The notes beneath the pieces are model-generated. The model saw nothing but the letters and a program-made list of their open reading frames with translations. It did no database searches and was not told where the DNA came from. A DNA stretch of 64,000 bases. Origin: NORP240 sp046047495. Its GTDB lineage: Bacteria > Pseudomonadota > Gammaproteobacteria > Pseudomonadales > Pseudohongiellaceae. The position numbers and the translations under genes are program-made. The DNA is taken from contig JBJOHV010000089.1 in NCBI GenBank assembly GCA_046047495.1, positions 33,055 to 97,054 of the forward strand. The letters run 5' to 3'. The stretch's first letter is position 1. Every line of letters begins with the position of its first letter. Positions 19,415 through 29,258 of the stretch are shown in pieces.

Positions 19415-19723
19415 TTATCCCTTCATTTCCGACAGAATGTTCAGATCCACCGTGTGGTAGCGGCGATACATCTGGATGATGAGTCCCAGCCCCACCGCCA
19501 CTTCCGCCGCCGCCAGGGTCAGGATCATGAGAAACATCACCTGGCCATCGGCATGCTGCCAGGCGGAGGACGCCGTCACGAAAGCCAGTCCGCAGGCATT
19601 CAACATGACTTCCAGGGACATCAGCACAAACACCACATTGCGGCGGGTCATCACACCCACCAGCCCCAGCACGAACAGGATGGCTGCCAGGATCAGGCCG
19701 TGTTCCATGGGTATCGAATGCAT
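19415..19723 (-). CDS. nuoK: NADH-quinone oxidoreductase subunit K
   Basis: Small three-helix subunit of the complex I membrane arm. The start at 19723 (MHSIPMEHGLILAAILFVLGL) gives 102 residues and matches the E. coli N-terminus; the longer upstream frame is the nuoJ overlap. Both conserved Glu residues of the proton path are seen, in FVLMSLEVMLNACGLAF and LAAAEVAVGLGLI. Confidence 0.96.
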   Translation of the reverse strand: MHSIPMEHGLILAAILFVLGLVGVMTRRNVVFVLMSLEVMLNACGLAFVTASSAWQHADGQVMFLMILTLAAAEVAVGLGLIIQMYRRYHTVDLNILSEMKG

Positions 19724-19742
19724 GTGCCGGCCTCTCCCCGGG

Positions 19743-20225
19743 TTACTTGCGCGCCAGATGGTAGGCCCCGACCAGGCCCGCCAGCAGCAGAATGGACGCC
19801 AGCTCAACCGCCAGCACATAGGGCCCGAACAAGGAAAGACCCACCTCCCGCGCACCGATCTCAACCGGCGTGATGGTGCCGTCGCCGCTGACCACCACGT
19901 TCAACAGCTGCACCAGCAGCACGGCGGCCAGAACCGCCGGCCCCACCCACTGGCGGCCACCGAGCCACTTAAGCTCCTGATCGCTGCTGCGCTTGCCGAG
20001 GTTCAGCATCATGATCACGAACAGGAACAGCACCATGATGGCACCGGCATAGACGATGGCCTCCAGCATGGCGGCAAACGGCGCCCCCAGGGTGTAAAAG
20101 ATGATGGCCACCGACAGCAGGGACAGGATCAGGTAGATGAGGCCGTGCACGATGTTGGTCTGCAGGATCACCGCCACGGTGGAGACGATGGCAACCAGGG
20201 CCGACAGATAGAACAGCACGGTCAT
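19743..20225 (-). CDS. nuoJ: NADH-quinone oxidoreductase subunit J
   Basis: Five-helix membrane subunit of complex I, 160 residues. The conserved third helix with the pi-bulge segment EAIVYAGAIMVLFLFVIMML is clear, as is the first helix VHGLIYLILSLLSVAIIF. The ATG at 20225 overlaps the nuoI stop by four bases. Confidence 0.96.
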   Translation of the reverse strand: MTVLFYLSALVAIVSTVAVILQTNIVHGLIYLILSLLSVAIIFYTLGAPFAAMLEAIVYAGAIMVLFLFVIMMLNLGKRSSDQELKWLGGRQWVGPAVLAAVLLVQLLNVVVSGDGTITPVEIGAREVGLSLFGPYVLAVELASILLLAGLVGAYHLARK

Positions 20226-20764
20226 GGCAGCAGGCTCCTGACATCCACCGGCGGCTCCTCGTTGCGCGCCTCACCCTTGTCCTTTCCCCCCACTGCCATG
20301 CCGGCCACACGATAAAAGTTATAGTCGTGGTACTTGCCCGTGCCGCTGATGAGCAGATCCTCCTTTTCCCACACCATGTCCTGGCGCACGTACTCCGCCA
20401 TCTCGAAATCCGGGGTCAGCTGGATGGCATGGGTAGGACAGGCCTCCTCGCAGAAACCGCACATGATGCAGCGGGAGAAGTTGATGCGGAAAAATTCCGG
20501 ATACCAGCGGCCGTTGTCGTCCTCGGCCTTCTGCAGGGCGATGCAGTCCACCGGACAGGCCACGGCGCACAGGTTGCAGGCCACGCAGCGTTCCTCGCCG
20601 TCCGGGTCGCGACTGAGGATGATGCGGCCGCGCCAGCGGGGAAACATGTAGGGCTGCACATCCGGGTATTCCACGGTATCCGGCTTCTGGAAGCCATGGA
20701 CGAAAACCCGCCACAGGGAAACCAGCTGACTGGTGAACGTGTCTTTGAGGAGTCTTAGCATCAT
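20222..20764 (-). CDS. nuoI: NADH-quinone oxidoreductase subunit I
   Basis: Carries clusters N6a and N6b that pass electrons towards N2. Two 4Fe-4S motifs are complete: CVACNLCAVACPVDC and CIMCGFCEEACP. The start at 20764 gives 180 residues and overlaps the nuoH stop (ATGA); the next Met codon is also possible. The long frame upstream is a shadow of nuoH. A short amphipathic N-terminus is present as usual. Confidence 0.97.
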   Translation of the reverse strand: MMLRLLKDTFTSQLVSLWRVFVHGFQKPDTVEYPDVQPYMFPRWRGRIILSRDPDGEERCVACNLCAVACPVDCIALQKAEDDNGRWYPEFFRINFSRCIMCGFCEEACPTHAIQLTPDFEMAEYVRQDMVWEKEDLLISGTGKYHDYNFYRVAGMAVGGKDKGEARNEEPPVDVRSLLP

Positions 20765-21720
20765 CCCTCTCCCAGCAGTATCAACGCCCCGGTGATCAGC
20801 AGATTGACCAGGGACAGGGGCAGGAGGAACAACCAGCCATAGCTCATGAGCTGGTCGTAGCGGGGGCGCGGAATGGCGGCCCGCATCAAAATGAAGAAGG
20901 CAATGAAGAAAAACGCCTTGAGGGCAAACCAGACGATGGGGGGCAGGAAGGCCGGCCCCAGCCAGCCACCGAAGAACAGCACGGTGATGAGGGAGGAAAT
21001 GAGCACCAGCCCCAGGTATTCGCCGACGAAGAACATGCCGAATTTCATACCGGAATACTCGGTGTGATAGCCCGCCACGATCTCCTGCTCCGCCTCGGGA
21101 ATATCGAAAGGCAGACGGTGGCTTTCCGCCACTCCGGCGATGAGGAAGATCACGAAGGCCACGCACTGGGGAATGATGTACCAGCCGTCCGCCTGGGCCA
21201 GCACGATGGTGCGCAGATTGAAGCTGCCCGCCAGTGCCACCACCCCCAGCAGGGAGATGCCCATGAAAACTTCATAACTGACCATCTGGGCGGCGGCCCG
21301 CAGGCTGCCCAGCAGGGCATACTTGTTGTCCGAAGCCAGTCCGCCCAGCATGACGCTGTAGGCTCCCAGGGAAGCCATGGCCAGAACGAACAGCACACCG
21401 ATATTGGAGTCCACGATGCCCACACCGGGGGCAAAGGGGATGACGCTGAAGCTCAGCAGGATCACGGTCATGATGATGGTGGGCGCCAGCACGAAACTGA
21501 GGCGGTCCGCAAACGGCGGCACCCAGTCTTCCTTGGTGAAGATCTTGATCATGTCCGCCACCACCTGGGCCAGTCCCAGAGGGCCAACCCGGTTGGGACC
21601 CAGGCGTTCCTGCCAGACGCCCAGCAGGCGGCGTTCCACCCAGATCAGCATGGCGGCGATGACGATCACCGTGCCCAGAATGAGTCCGATGATGAGGGGC
21701 GAGCCGACAGCGAAGCTCAT
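20761..21720 (-). CDS. nuoH: NADH-quinone oxidoreductase subunit H
   Basis: Membrane subunit at the quinone-binding junction of complex I, 319 residues with eight or nine helices. The signatures are the ERRLLGVWQERLGPNRVGP loop and the acidic loop FDIPEAEQEIVAGYHTEYSG that borders the quinone tunnel. It overlaps both nuoG and nuoI by four bases. Confidence 0.97.
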   Translation of the reverse strand: MSFAVGSPLIIGLILGTVIVIAAMLIWVERRLLGVWQERLGPNRVGPLGLAQVVADMIKIFTKEDWVPPFADRLSFVLAPTIIMTVILLSFSVIPFAPGVGIVDSNIGVLFVLAMASLGAYSVMLGGLASDNKYALLGSLRAAAQMVSYEVFMGISLLGVVALAGSFNLRTIVLAQADGWYIIPQCVAFVIFLIAGVAESHRLPFDIPEAEQEIVAGYHTEYSGMKFGMFFVGEYLGLVLISSLITVLFFGGWLGPAFLPPIVWFALKAFFFIAFFILMRAAIPRPRYDQLMSYGWLFLLPLSLVNLLITGALILLGEG

Positions 21721-24482
21721 GGCATCACCTCCTCGTCCAGCCGGTCACTGACGATCAGATTGGCCAGGGCCGCATCCATTGGGCCGGCTGAGCTCAGGCT
21801 CACCGCCGCCGGCAGGGCGTACCGCCCTTGCCGTGCCGGTCCGCCATACACCACCACGGTGCCAGGTGTGACCTTATTGCGCACCACCACGGGCAGGGTC
21901 AGTCCGGTATCGCCCTCCTCCAGTCGCAGGCCATGACCCCGCTGCAATCCCAAGCCTTCGGCATCCTGTGGACAGAGGGCGGCATAGGCCCGGGGTGACC
22001 GCTCGCGCACGGGAGCTGCCCGGGCCGACAGTTCATCACTTCCGAAAATATGGAAGGCCTCCACCACGGCAAACCGCCCCTTCTCCACTGTCAGCGGCGC
22101 GCTGACCGGCAGATAGGATAGTTTGCCGCCGCTGGCACTGTCTGCCTGGCGCAATACCACGCCGGCACTGCCCTGGCGCAACTGCCCCGCCACCTCGTCC
22201 TGGAACTTGCTGATGGACTGGTTGGAGTTCCAGCGCGGCGCCCAGCTGGCGGGCAGCACCGAGGAGTCCTTCAGGATCGACACCCCTTCCATGGAAAAGG
22301 CCAACAGGGACTGGGGATCCTGGGGCTGCTTGGGTTCATTCACCCTGAGGTTGGCCTGCATGGCGGTGCGGCCGCTGTAGCGATGGGATTGACGTGGCAC
22401 CTTCATGCCACCGGGGTAATGGTCGGCATCCGGCAGCACGGCGGACAGGCCATTCAGGGCCGCCACGGTACCGGCACAGCGCTGCACCAGCTCATTGAAA
22501 CCCACCGTACTGTCTGCGGCCTGCAACCATTGCCAGGCCGGCAGGTTGCCGACACGCGCGGGGAACACCTGGAAGCTCAGCTGGGCCCGCCCCTCATAGT
22601 TGACGTACACAGCCTCCTGCTCGGCGAAACTGGTACCGGCAAGCACCATGAAGGCGCGGTCGGTGGTTGCTGTCGGCAACAGGTCGATCACCGCCAGTTT
22701 GTCCACGGCGGCCAGGGCCTGATCCACCGCTGCGGCTGGAGCGCGCCGGTACAGATCATTCTCCAGCACGATGGCGTGACGGGCCTTGCCTTCTGTCATG
22801 CGGGCCAGGGCGTCACCCAGAGCCTGCCCGCCATCCTTCAGCAGCCGCACCATACCGAGGCTGTTGACCTCGGGCACGGCGGCACAGAAGTCCACGGCGG
22901 CCGGCTTGCCATCCGCCAGCCGTCGGTTGTACAGGGCCAGGGCCACATTGGCGGCGCTGTTGAGCAGTTGCAGATTGCCGCAGCCGCTGCCGGTCACGAT
23001 CAGAGGCCGTCTGGCCGCCAACAGGGCGCCCGCGATGGCGCCGATGCGGCTGCCCTCAGCCAGCTTGCCTGGGTCACCTGGCGCTCCGGCATCCAGTTGC
23101 CCGGCGATGGCGCAGGCAAGCTGCTGCAGGGTGGCCGGTCCGCCCAGCAATACATCGGTGGCCACATCATCCAGGCGGGTGCCATGACCGGCAAGAATGA
23201 ACAGCGGGCTCTTCTCATCCTGGGCCAGCTCCCGCACGGCGGCATCCTGCCAAACCGGAATCCGCGCAGCCTCCGCCAGTTCCCGGGCCCGGTTGCGCAC
23301 CGATTGACGCAGGGCCAGGGCCAGCCGGGGTGCCGTGTTGGTGACATCCTCTCCGATGATCACCACGCAGTCGGCCTGTTCGATCTCCCGCACCGTGGGA
23401 CAATGCAGGCCGGGATTGCGCTGCAGCCGGGCAATGGTCCGCAGCATGGCCAACTCGGTGTCGTCGCAGCCGGCATAGAAATTGTCCTCACCCACCAGTT
23501 GCCGCAGGGCGAAATTGGCCTCCACCCCGGCACGGGGTGAGCCGATACCGATACAGTTGTCCGCCGCCAGGGCCTGCAGCCGCTCACGGGCCTGCTCCAC
23601 ATCCAGCATCAATGCCTGCCCGTCGATACGCTCGAAGGGTTGCTTGAAGCGCTCCTGGTCATTCACGAAACCGTAGCCGAAGCGCCCGCGGTCGCACAGG
23701 AAGTAGCCGTTGATGTCGCCGTGATAGCGGTTGACGATGCGGCGCAGACTGCCATAGCGCTCGCCGGGAGTGGTATTGCAGCCCACGCTGCAGCCGCTGC
23801 ACACAGACGGCGCGGTTTGCAGATCCCACTTGCGGGTGTAATGGGCGGAGAAGGTGGCGTCGGTGAACACGCCGGTGGGACACACCTCCACCAGATTGCC
23901 GCTGAATTCGCTTTCCAGCACGCCGTCTTCGTGGCGGCCGAAATACACATGGTGATGGCTGGCCTGGGCGGCCAGGTCGGTGCCGCCGGCATAATCATTG
24001 TAGTAACGCACGCAGCGGTAACAGGCGATGCAGCGGTTCATCTCATGGCCGATGAAAGGCCCCAGATACTGATTGCGATGGGTACGCTTTTTCTTGTCGT
24101 AGCGGCGGTAGTTGTGGCCGGACATGAGAGTCATGTCCTGCAGGTGACACTCCCCTCCTTCCTCGCACACCGGGCAGTCGTGGGGATGGTTGATCATCAG
24201 GCTTTCGATGACATTGGCGCGGAAGTCCCTGGCCTGGGCATCGTCCACTGACAACAGGGCGCCGTCGGTGACCGGGGTCATGCAGGCCATGACCAGCATG
24301 CCGTTCTTGTCATTCTCATCCTTGTACTGCTTGACGGCGCATTGCCGGCAGGCCCCCACCGAACCCATGCAGGGATGCCAGCAGAAGTAGGGCACATCCA
24401 GGCCCAGGGACAGACATTCCTGCAACAGGTTGCTGCCGGCCTTCACCTCGTAACTGACGCCGTCTATGGTGATTTTTGCCAT
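21717..24482 (-). CDS. nuoG: NADH-quinone oxidoreductase subunit G
   Basis: Fe-S subunit of the complex I peripheral arm, 921 residues. N1b ligands lie in YFCWHPCMGSVGACRQC and MACMTP. The His-liganded N5 cluster is HPHDCPVCEEGGEC, and N4 is RCIACYRC with EVCPTG. A further CSGCSVGC plus a Cys about 28 residues on supplies the N7 site found in E. coli and Thermus. The long C-terminal part is of molybdopterin-oxidoreductase ancestry. The ATG at 24482 shares one base with the nuoF stop (TGATG); the 16 codons before it overlap nuoF and are not family-like. Confidence 0.96.
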   Translation of the reverse strand: MAKITIDGVSYEVKAGSNLLQECLSLGLDVPYFCWHPCMGSVGACRQCAVKQYKDENDKNGMLVMACMTPVTDGALLSVDDAQARDFRANVIESLMINHPHDCPVCEEGGECHLQDMTLMSGHNYRRYDKKKRTHRNQYLGPFIGHEMNRCIACYRCVRYYNDYAGGTDLAAQASHHHVYFGRHEDGVLESEFSGNLVEVCPTGVFTDATFSAHYTRKWDLQTAPSVCSGCSVGCNTTPGERYGSLRRIVNRYHGDINGYFLCDRGRFGYGFVNDQERFKQPFERIDGQALMLDVEQARERLQALAADNCIGIGSPRAGVEANFALRQLVGEDNFYAGCDDTELAMLRTIARLQRNPGLHCPTVREIEQADCVVIIGEDVTNTAPRLALALRQSVRNRARELAEAARIPVWQDAAVRELAQDEKSPLFILAGHGTRLDDVATDVLLGGPATLQQLACAIAGQLDAGAPGDPGKLAEGSRIGAIAGALLAARRPLIVTGSGCGNLQLLNSAANVALALYNRRLADGKPAAVDFCAAVPEVNSLGMVRLLKDGGQALGDALARMTEGKARHAIVLENDLYRRAPAAAVDQALAAVDKLAVIDLLPTATTDRAFMVLAGTSFAEQEAVYVNYEGRAQLSFQVFPARVGNLPAWQWLQAADSTVGFNELVQRCAGTVAALNGLSAVLPDADHYPGGMKVPRQSHRYSGRTAMQANLRVNEPKQPQDPQSLLAFSMEGVSILKDSSVLPASWAPRWNSNQSISKFQDEVAGQLRQGSAGVVLRQADSASGGKLSYLPVSAPLTVEKGRFAVVEAFHIFGSDELSARAAPVRERSPRAYAALCPQDAEGLGLQRGHGLRLEEGDTGLTLPVVVRNKVTPGTVVVYGGPARQGRYALPAAVSLSSAGPMDAALANLIVSDRLDEEVMP

Positions 24483-25798
24483 CAGCCCTGCCCCGCCATT
24501 GCTGTGCCGGATTGTGTCTTGTAGGTGCAACGCTGCTGCCGCACATGGGCATCGAACTCATCCCGGAAATACTTCAGGCCGCTGCCCAGGGGTGCCATGG
24601 CTCCCGGCGCCAGGGCGCAGAATGTGCGTCCTGGCCCCAGATATCCGAGATGATCCTGCAATACCTGCAGGTCCGACGCCTTGCCGCTGCCTTGCTCCAG
24701 AGCCTGGAAGATGGCATCGATCCAGGGCAGACCGTCCCGGCAGGGTGTGCACCAGCCGCAGGATTCATGGCTGAAAAATTTCATGAGGTTGCCGATCATG
24801 CCCACCGGGCAGGTACGGTCATCGAGAATGATCATGGTGCCGGTGGCCAGACGGCTGCCGGCCTTGCCGATCACATCGTAGTCCAGGGTCAGGTCCAGGT
24901 GTTCCGGCAACAGAAAGTCCGTGGAGCCGCCGCCGGGCAGGAAGGCCTTCAACCGGTAGCCGTCCTGCATGCCCCCCGCGTGCTCCTCGATGACCTCCCG
25001 GATGGGCGTGCCCAGGGGCAGTTCCCAGCATCCGGGGCGCTTGACCCGGCCACTGACCCCGAACAGCTTGGTGCCGTGATCCGTGCCCTTGGTGAGACTC
25101 TTGTACCAGTCCACACCGAGATTCAGGATGCCTGGCAGATTGCAGATGGTTTCCACGTTGTTCACGATGGTGGGCTTGCCCCACAGGCCGCTGACCTGGG
25201 GAAACGGCGGCTTGGCACGGGGATTGGCGCGCTTGCCCTCCAGGGCATTGAGCAGCGCGGTTTCCTCGCCGCAGATGTAGCGCCCGGCACTGGTGTGCAG
25301 CACGATGTCGAGGCTGAATCCCGAGCCTGCCACGTCGGGGCCCAGATAGTGCGCCTCGTAAGCCTCCCGGATGGCTTTCTTTAGGGCCTTCTCCGCCGCC
25401 GTGTATTCACCCCGCAGGAAGATATAGGCCTTGCTGGCCTGGATCGTGTAGGCGGCGATGATCATGCCTTCGATGAGCAGGTGGGGATCCCCCTCCATCA
25501 GGAGGCGATCCTTGAAGGTGCCAGGTTCCATCTCATCGGCGTTGACCACCAGGTATTTCTGTTTGGGGGCAGTGTCCCCCATGGGCACGAAGCTCCATTT
25601 GAGGCCGGTGGGGAAGCCGGCGCCACCCCGCCCTTTGAGGCCGGAATCCTTGACCCGCTGCAGCATGTCACCGGGGATCATGCCACCGGCAATCAGGCGC
25701 AGGCTCTCGTAACCGCCGGCAGCCTTGTACTGCCGCAGGTCGAAAGGCGGCCGGCTCATGTCGATATTGCGTGTCAGGGGACGGTCCATGGTGGTCAT
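24482..25798 (-). CDS. nuoF: NADH-quinone oxidoreductase subunit F
   Basis: NADH- and FMN-binding subunit with cluster N3, 438 residues. KGRGGAGFPTGLKW and VNADEMEPGTFKDR form the FMN/NADH pocket. ESCGWCTPCRDG with the later Cys in RTFCALAPG binds N3. The ATG at 25798 overlaps the nuoE stop by four bases; Met14 is a possible later start. Confidence 0.97.
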   Translation of the reverse strand: MTTMDRPLTRNIDMSRPPFDLRQYKAAGGYESLRLIAGGMIPGDMLQRVKDSGLKGRGGAGFPTGLKWSFVPMGDTAPKQKYLVVNADEMEPGTFKDRLLMEGDPHLLIEGMIIAAYTIQASKAYIFLRGEYTAAEKALKKAIREAYEAHYLGPDVAGSGFSLDIVLHTSAGRYICGEETALLNALEGKRANPRAKPPFPQVSGLWGKPTIVNNVETICNLPGILNLGVDWYKSLTKGTDHGTKLFGVSGRVKRPGCWELPLGTPIREVIEEHAGGMQDGYRLKAFLPGGGSTDFLLPEHLDLTLDYDVIGKAGSRLATGTMIILDDRTCPVGMIGNLMKFFSHESCGWCTPCRDGLPWIDAIFQALEQGSGKASDLQVLQDHLGYLGPGRTFCALAPGAMAPLGSGLKYFRDEFDAHVRQQRCTYKTQSGTAMAGQG

Positions 25799-26322
25799 TG
25801 GGCGGTCGCCCCTGGCTTGTCGCGGTAATCACGTATGATCTGATCGATTTTTTCCGGTGTCAGGTTGCGGTGCAGGTCCGGACCCACCATCATCACCGGC
25901 GCCCGGTCGCAGTCCCCCAGGCAGGGCACAGGAATCAGGGTAAAACTGTTGTCCGCCGTGGTCTCACCATAATCGATTCCCAGCTGTTGCCGGATATGCT
26001 CCCGCAGGGACTCACAACCCATGATCCAGCAACTGACGCTGTCACAGAACAGCATCACATGCCGCCCCACCGGTTTGCGGTACACCAGGTTGAAAAATGT
26101 CGCCACCCCTTCCAGGTCGGCCACGGGTATCTCCAGGTAGCGGGCGATGGCCAGCAGGCTTTCATCGGACACCCAGCCCTGGTGCTTCTGCACGATCTTC
26201 AGCGCCTCCAGGCCGACAGCCCGCTTGTCCGGATACAGGGTCATTTCATGCTCGATCTCGTCGATCTCCGCCTGGCTGAGTTGGCGGGCCCTGGACTTGT
26301 TGCTGGCGATGATTCGGCTCAT
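25795..26322 (-). CDS. nuoE: NADH-quinone oxidoreductase subunit E
   Basis: Thioredoxin-fold subunit with the off-pathway 2Fe-2S cluster N1a, 175 residues. The ligands are the C-x4-C pair in FCDSVSCW and the C-x3-C pair in CLGDC. The helical N-terminal region contains ALKIVQKHQGWVSDESL. A 51-base gap separates it from nuoCD, the longest inside the operon; no gene or convincing site was seen in the gap. Confidence 0.97.
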   Translation of the reverse strand: MSRIIASNKSRARQLSQAEIDEIEHEMTLYPDKRAVGLEALKIVQKHQGWVSDESLLAIARYLEIPVADLEGVATFFNLVYRKPVGRHVMLFCDSVSCWIMGCESLREHIRQQLGIDYGETTADNSFTLIPVPCLGDCDRAPVMMVGPDLHRNLTPEKIDQIIRDYRDKPGATAQ

Positions 26323-26373
26323 GGGATGGACTGCCCCGGCGTGTGTCTGTGCGGTCGGTTCATGTTCGGCTCC

Positions 26374-28170
26374 CTAGCGGTCCACATCGGCCATGACGAA
26401 ATCGATGCTGGCGATGATGGCAATCAAATCCGGCACCATGAACCCGCGACTGATCTCCGGAATCATCTGCAAATGGGCAAAGGATGGCGTGCGGATACGG
26501 GTTCGATAGGACATGGTGCTGCCGTCGCTGACCAGATAATAGGAGTTGAGTCCCTTGGTGGCCTCGATGGTGACACTCACCTCGTTGGGCGGAATCACCG
26601 GGCCCCAGCTGACATTCAGAAAGTGATTGATGAGGGTCTCGATGTCCTGCAGCATCATTTCCTTGCGGGGTGGCGTGGTCAGCGGATGATCCGACTTGTA
26701 GTGACCGCCCGGCATGTTGTCCACGCACTGCTTGATGATGCGCAGGCTCTGGCGCATCTCCTCCACCCGCACGGCACAGCGGTCATAACAATCGCCATTG
26801 ATGGCGATGGGTACATCGAAATCGAAATTCTCGTAGCCGGAATACGGGCGCTTCTTGCGGTAATCCCATTCCAGGCCGGTGGCCCGCAGACCGGCACCGG
26901 TGATGCCCCAGTCCAGTGCCTGGCTGGTGTCATAGACACCCACTCCCTGGGTGCGGCGTTTCAGCACACCGTTGTCCATCACCATGCGGTCGTAGTCATC
27001 CAGCCGCCTGGGCATGAAGTCCAGCAGCTCCCGCACCCGCTTGTCCCAGCCGTCCGGCAGGTCCTGGGCCACGCCACCGATGCGGAACCAGCCGGGATGC
27101 ATGCGGGCGCCGCAGATGGACTCGATGATATTGAAGATGCGTTCCCGCTCCACGAACATGTAGAAAATGGGCGACAGCTGCCCCACATCCTGGGCGAAAG
27201 TGCCATAGAACAACAGGTGGCTGCAGATACGGAACATTTCCGACAGCATGATGCGGATTACCTTGACCCGCTCCGGCACCTGGATGCCGGCCATCTTCTC
27301 CACCGCCATCACATAGGGCAGGTTGTTCATCACGCCGCCGAGATAATCGATGCGGTCCGTGTAGGGAATGAAGGTGTGCCAGGACTGCCGCTCCCCCATT
27401 TTTTCCGCGCCGCGGTGGTGGTAGCCGATGTCGGGCACCGCATCCACCAGGATCTCGCCGTCCAGCTGCAGGGCAATGCGGAAGGCGCCATGGACACTGG
27501 GGTGATTGGGGCCGAGATTGAGGAACATGTACTCGGAGGTCTCGGACTTGCGGGTCATGCCCCACTCTTCCGGCTTGAACTTGAGGGCCTGCTGCTCGAT
27601 TTTTTCCTGCTCGTCCGACAGGCTGTAGGGCTCCATCTCGGTGGCCCGGGCCGGGTGCTCCTTGCGCAGGGGATGACCCTTCCAGGTGGGTGGCAGCACC
27701 AGCCGCACCAGATGGGGGTGGCCATCGAAGACAATGCCGAACATGTCCCACACTTCCCGTTCATACCAGTTGGCATTGGGCCAGATGTCGACGGCGCTGG
27801 GGGTGTGCAGGTCGCTGTCCTGCAGGGGCACCTTGATGCGGAAATCACAATTGCCGGCAAACGACATGAGGTGATACACCACGGTGAACTCGCTGTCCGG
27901 CTGGCCCTGGCGGTTGACCCGCTGCCGCTCATCGATGGCGGTCAGATCGAACAGCATCTCGAAGCCCGGGCTCACATCCTCGTGCAGGAAACGCAACAGG
28001 GCCTTCACATGATGGCGGTCGATCCAGCAGGTGGGAATGCCATCGCAGCTGGCCTGGCGCATCAACAGCAGCGGACCGAATTCCCGTTCAACGGCCGCCA
28101 TCACCGCCTCCGGCACGGGGCCGGGGCTGGCAGCCTGGGTCTGTTGCACGGCAACCTGCATGTCTGACAT
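26374..28170 (-). CDS. nuoCD: fused NADH-quinone oxidoreductase subunit C/D
   Basis: The 598-residue fusion has the NuoC (30 kDa) part in about residues 1-190 and the NuoD (49 kDa) part from about 210. NuoC shows the conserved YEREVWDMFGIVFDGHPHL and HPLRKEHP. NuoD shows NLGPNHPSVHGAFRIALQLDGE and the quinone-site His/Tyr segment GYHHRGAEKMGE. The fusion is typical of gammaproteobacteria and aids the taxonomic call. It starts directly after the nuoB stop with no gap. Confidence 0.97.
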   Translation of the reverse strand: MSDMQVAVQQTQAASPGPVPEAVMAAVEREFGPLLLMRQASCDGIPTCWIDRHHVKALLRFLHEDVSPGFEMLFDLTAIDERQRVNRQGQPDSEFTVVYHLMSFAGNCDFRIKVPLQDSDLHTPSAVDIWPNANWYEREVWDMFGIVFDGHPHLVRLVLPPTWKGHPLRKEHPARATEMEPYSLSDEQEKIEQQALKFKPEEWGMTRKSETSEYMFLNLGPNHPSVHGAFRIALQLDGEILVDAVPDIGYHHRGAEKMGERQSWHTFIPYTDRIDYLGGVMNNLPYVMAVEKMAGIQVPERVKVIRIMLSEMFRICSHLLFYGTFAQDVGQLSPIFYMFVERERIFNIIESICGARMHPGWFRIGGVAQDLPDGWDKRVRELLDFMPRRLDDYDRMVMDNGVLKRRTQGVGVYDTSQALDWGITGAGLRATGLEWDYRKKRPYSGYENFDFDVPIAINGDCYDRCAVRVEEMRQSLRIIKQCVDNMPGGHYKSDHPLTTPPRKEMMLQDIETLINHFLNVSWGPVIPPNEVSVTIEATKGLNSYYLVSDGSTMSYRTRIRTPSFAHLQMIPEISRGFMVPDLIAIIASIDFVMADVDR

Positions 28171-28812
28171 CTAGACCTCGTTGGGCGGTCGTAACTCTGT
28201 GGCAGCAATCCGCTCGTCATGGCGACGCTGCCGTTGCACTTCTCTGGGCCTGGTCTGCACGATGCCCTGGTCGTTGATGACCCAGCTCAGGGGGCGACGC
28301 TGATTGCCGATGTTTTCCTGCAGCAGGATAAGGCCCTGCAGGAGTGCCTCGGGGCGCGGCGGGCAGCCGGACACGTACACGTCCACCGGCAGAAACTTGT
28401 CCACCCCCTGCACCACGGAATAAATGTCATACATGCCGCCGGAATTGGCGCAGGAGCCCATGGAAATCACCCACTTGGGTTCCAGCAGTTGCTCGTACAG
28501 CAACTCCACCACCGGCGCCATCTTGCGGAACACGGTGCCGGCTATGACGATGAGGTCCGACTGTCGCGGCGTACCGCGGATGACTTCGGAGCCGAAGCGG
28601 GCGATGTCGTGGCGGCTGGTGAAGGCGGTGGCCATTTCCACGTAGCAGCAGGACAGGCCGAAATTGAAGGGCCAGATGGAATGCTTGCGGCCCCAGGCCA
28701 CCATGTCTTCTAGGCGCCCCATGAACACATTGCGGCGCAGCTGCTCATGAAAGCTGCTGTCACCCGGTCGTGGCGAGTCGGCCTCGTGTACCGATTGCAG
28801 TTGATACTTCAT
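28171..28812 (-). CDS. nuoB: NADH-quinone oxidoreductase subunit B
   Basis: Holds cluster N2, the direct electron donor to quinone. Ligands are the vicinal pair in FGLSCCYVEM, the Cys in SMGSCANSGG and the one in VSGCPPRPEALL. The start at 28812 (MKYQLQSVHEADSPRPGDSS) gives 213 residues and overlaps the nuoA stop (ATGA). Confidence 0.97.
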   Translation of the reverse strand: MKYQLQSVHEADSPRPGDSSFHEQLRRNVFMGRLEDMVAWGRKHSIWPFNFGLSCCYVEMATAFTSRHDIARFGSEVIRGTPRQSDLIVIAGTVFRKMAPVVELLYEQLLEPKWVISMGSCANSGGMYDIYSVVQGVDKFLPVDVYVSGCPPRPEALLQGLILLQENIGNQRRPLSWVINDQGIVQTRPREVQRQRRHDERIAATELRPPNEV

Positions 28813-29258
28813 AGCTTGAATGCCTTTTTGTTGACCACGCCGCCGGGCCCCCGCAGCATCTTGAGTTCCCGTTTCTGGGTCTGGGTACGCCAGTCGAGGG
28901 CGCCGATACGCCACAGGTAAAACAGTGCGACAGCCAGGATCCCGATGAAGACGCTGATTTCAATGAAGCCGGGCCAGCCGGCCTCGCGGATCACCACGGC
29001 CCAGGCGAACAGGAACACGACTTCCAGGTCAAAAATGATGAACAGGATGGCTGGCAGATAAAAGTGCACGGAGATGCGAAAGTGGGCATCGCCCACCGAG
29101 ATGATGCCGGATTCGAAGGGCAGGTCGCGTCCGGGACGATGACTGCGCTGGCCGAGGACATAGGACAGCGCCAGCATGGTGACAACCACCAGCAGCACCA
29201 GGGCCACATAGAACAAAAAGGGGCGGGAGGCTTCCAGCAGGCTAGTCGACGTGTCCAA
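28809..29258 (-). CDS. nuoA: NADH-quinone oxidoreductase subunit A
   Basis: Three-helix membrane subunit of complex I, first gene of the operon, 149 residues. The conserved block PFESGIISVGDAHFRISVHF and the Asp/Glu-bearing helix FIIFDLEVVFLFAWAVV are seen. The start must be the TTG at 29258: no ATG or GTG lies between it and the first helix, and a GAGGA sequence stands about 11 bases upstream. A weak start on the first gene may set expression of the whole complex. Confidence 0.94.
   Translation of the reverse strand: MDTSTSLLEASRPFLFYVALVLLVVVTMLALSYVLGQRSHRPGRDLPFESGIISVGDAHFRISVHFYLPAILFIIFDLEVVFLFAWAVVIREAGWPGFIEISVFIGILAVALFYLWRIGALDWRTQTQKRELKMLRGPGGVVNKKAFKL

Noticed and set aside
25771..28167. 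Open frame of about 800 codons antisense to nuoE and nuoCD
   Set aside because: Overlaps complete, recognised complex I genes; no motifs of its own.
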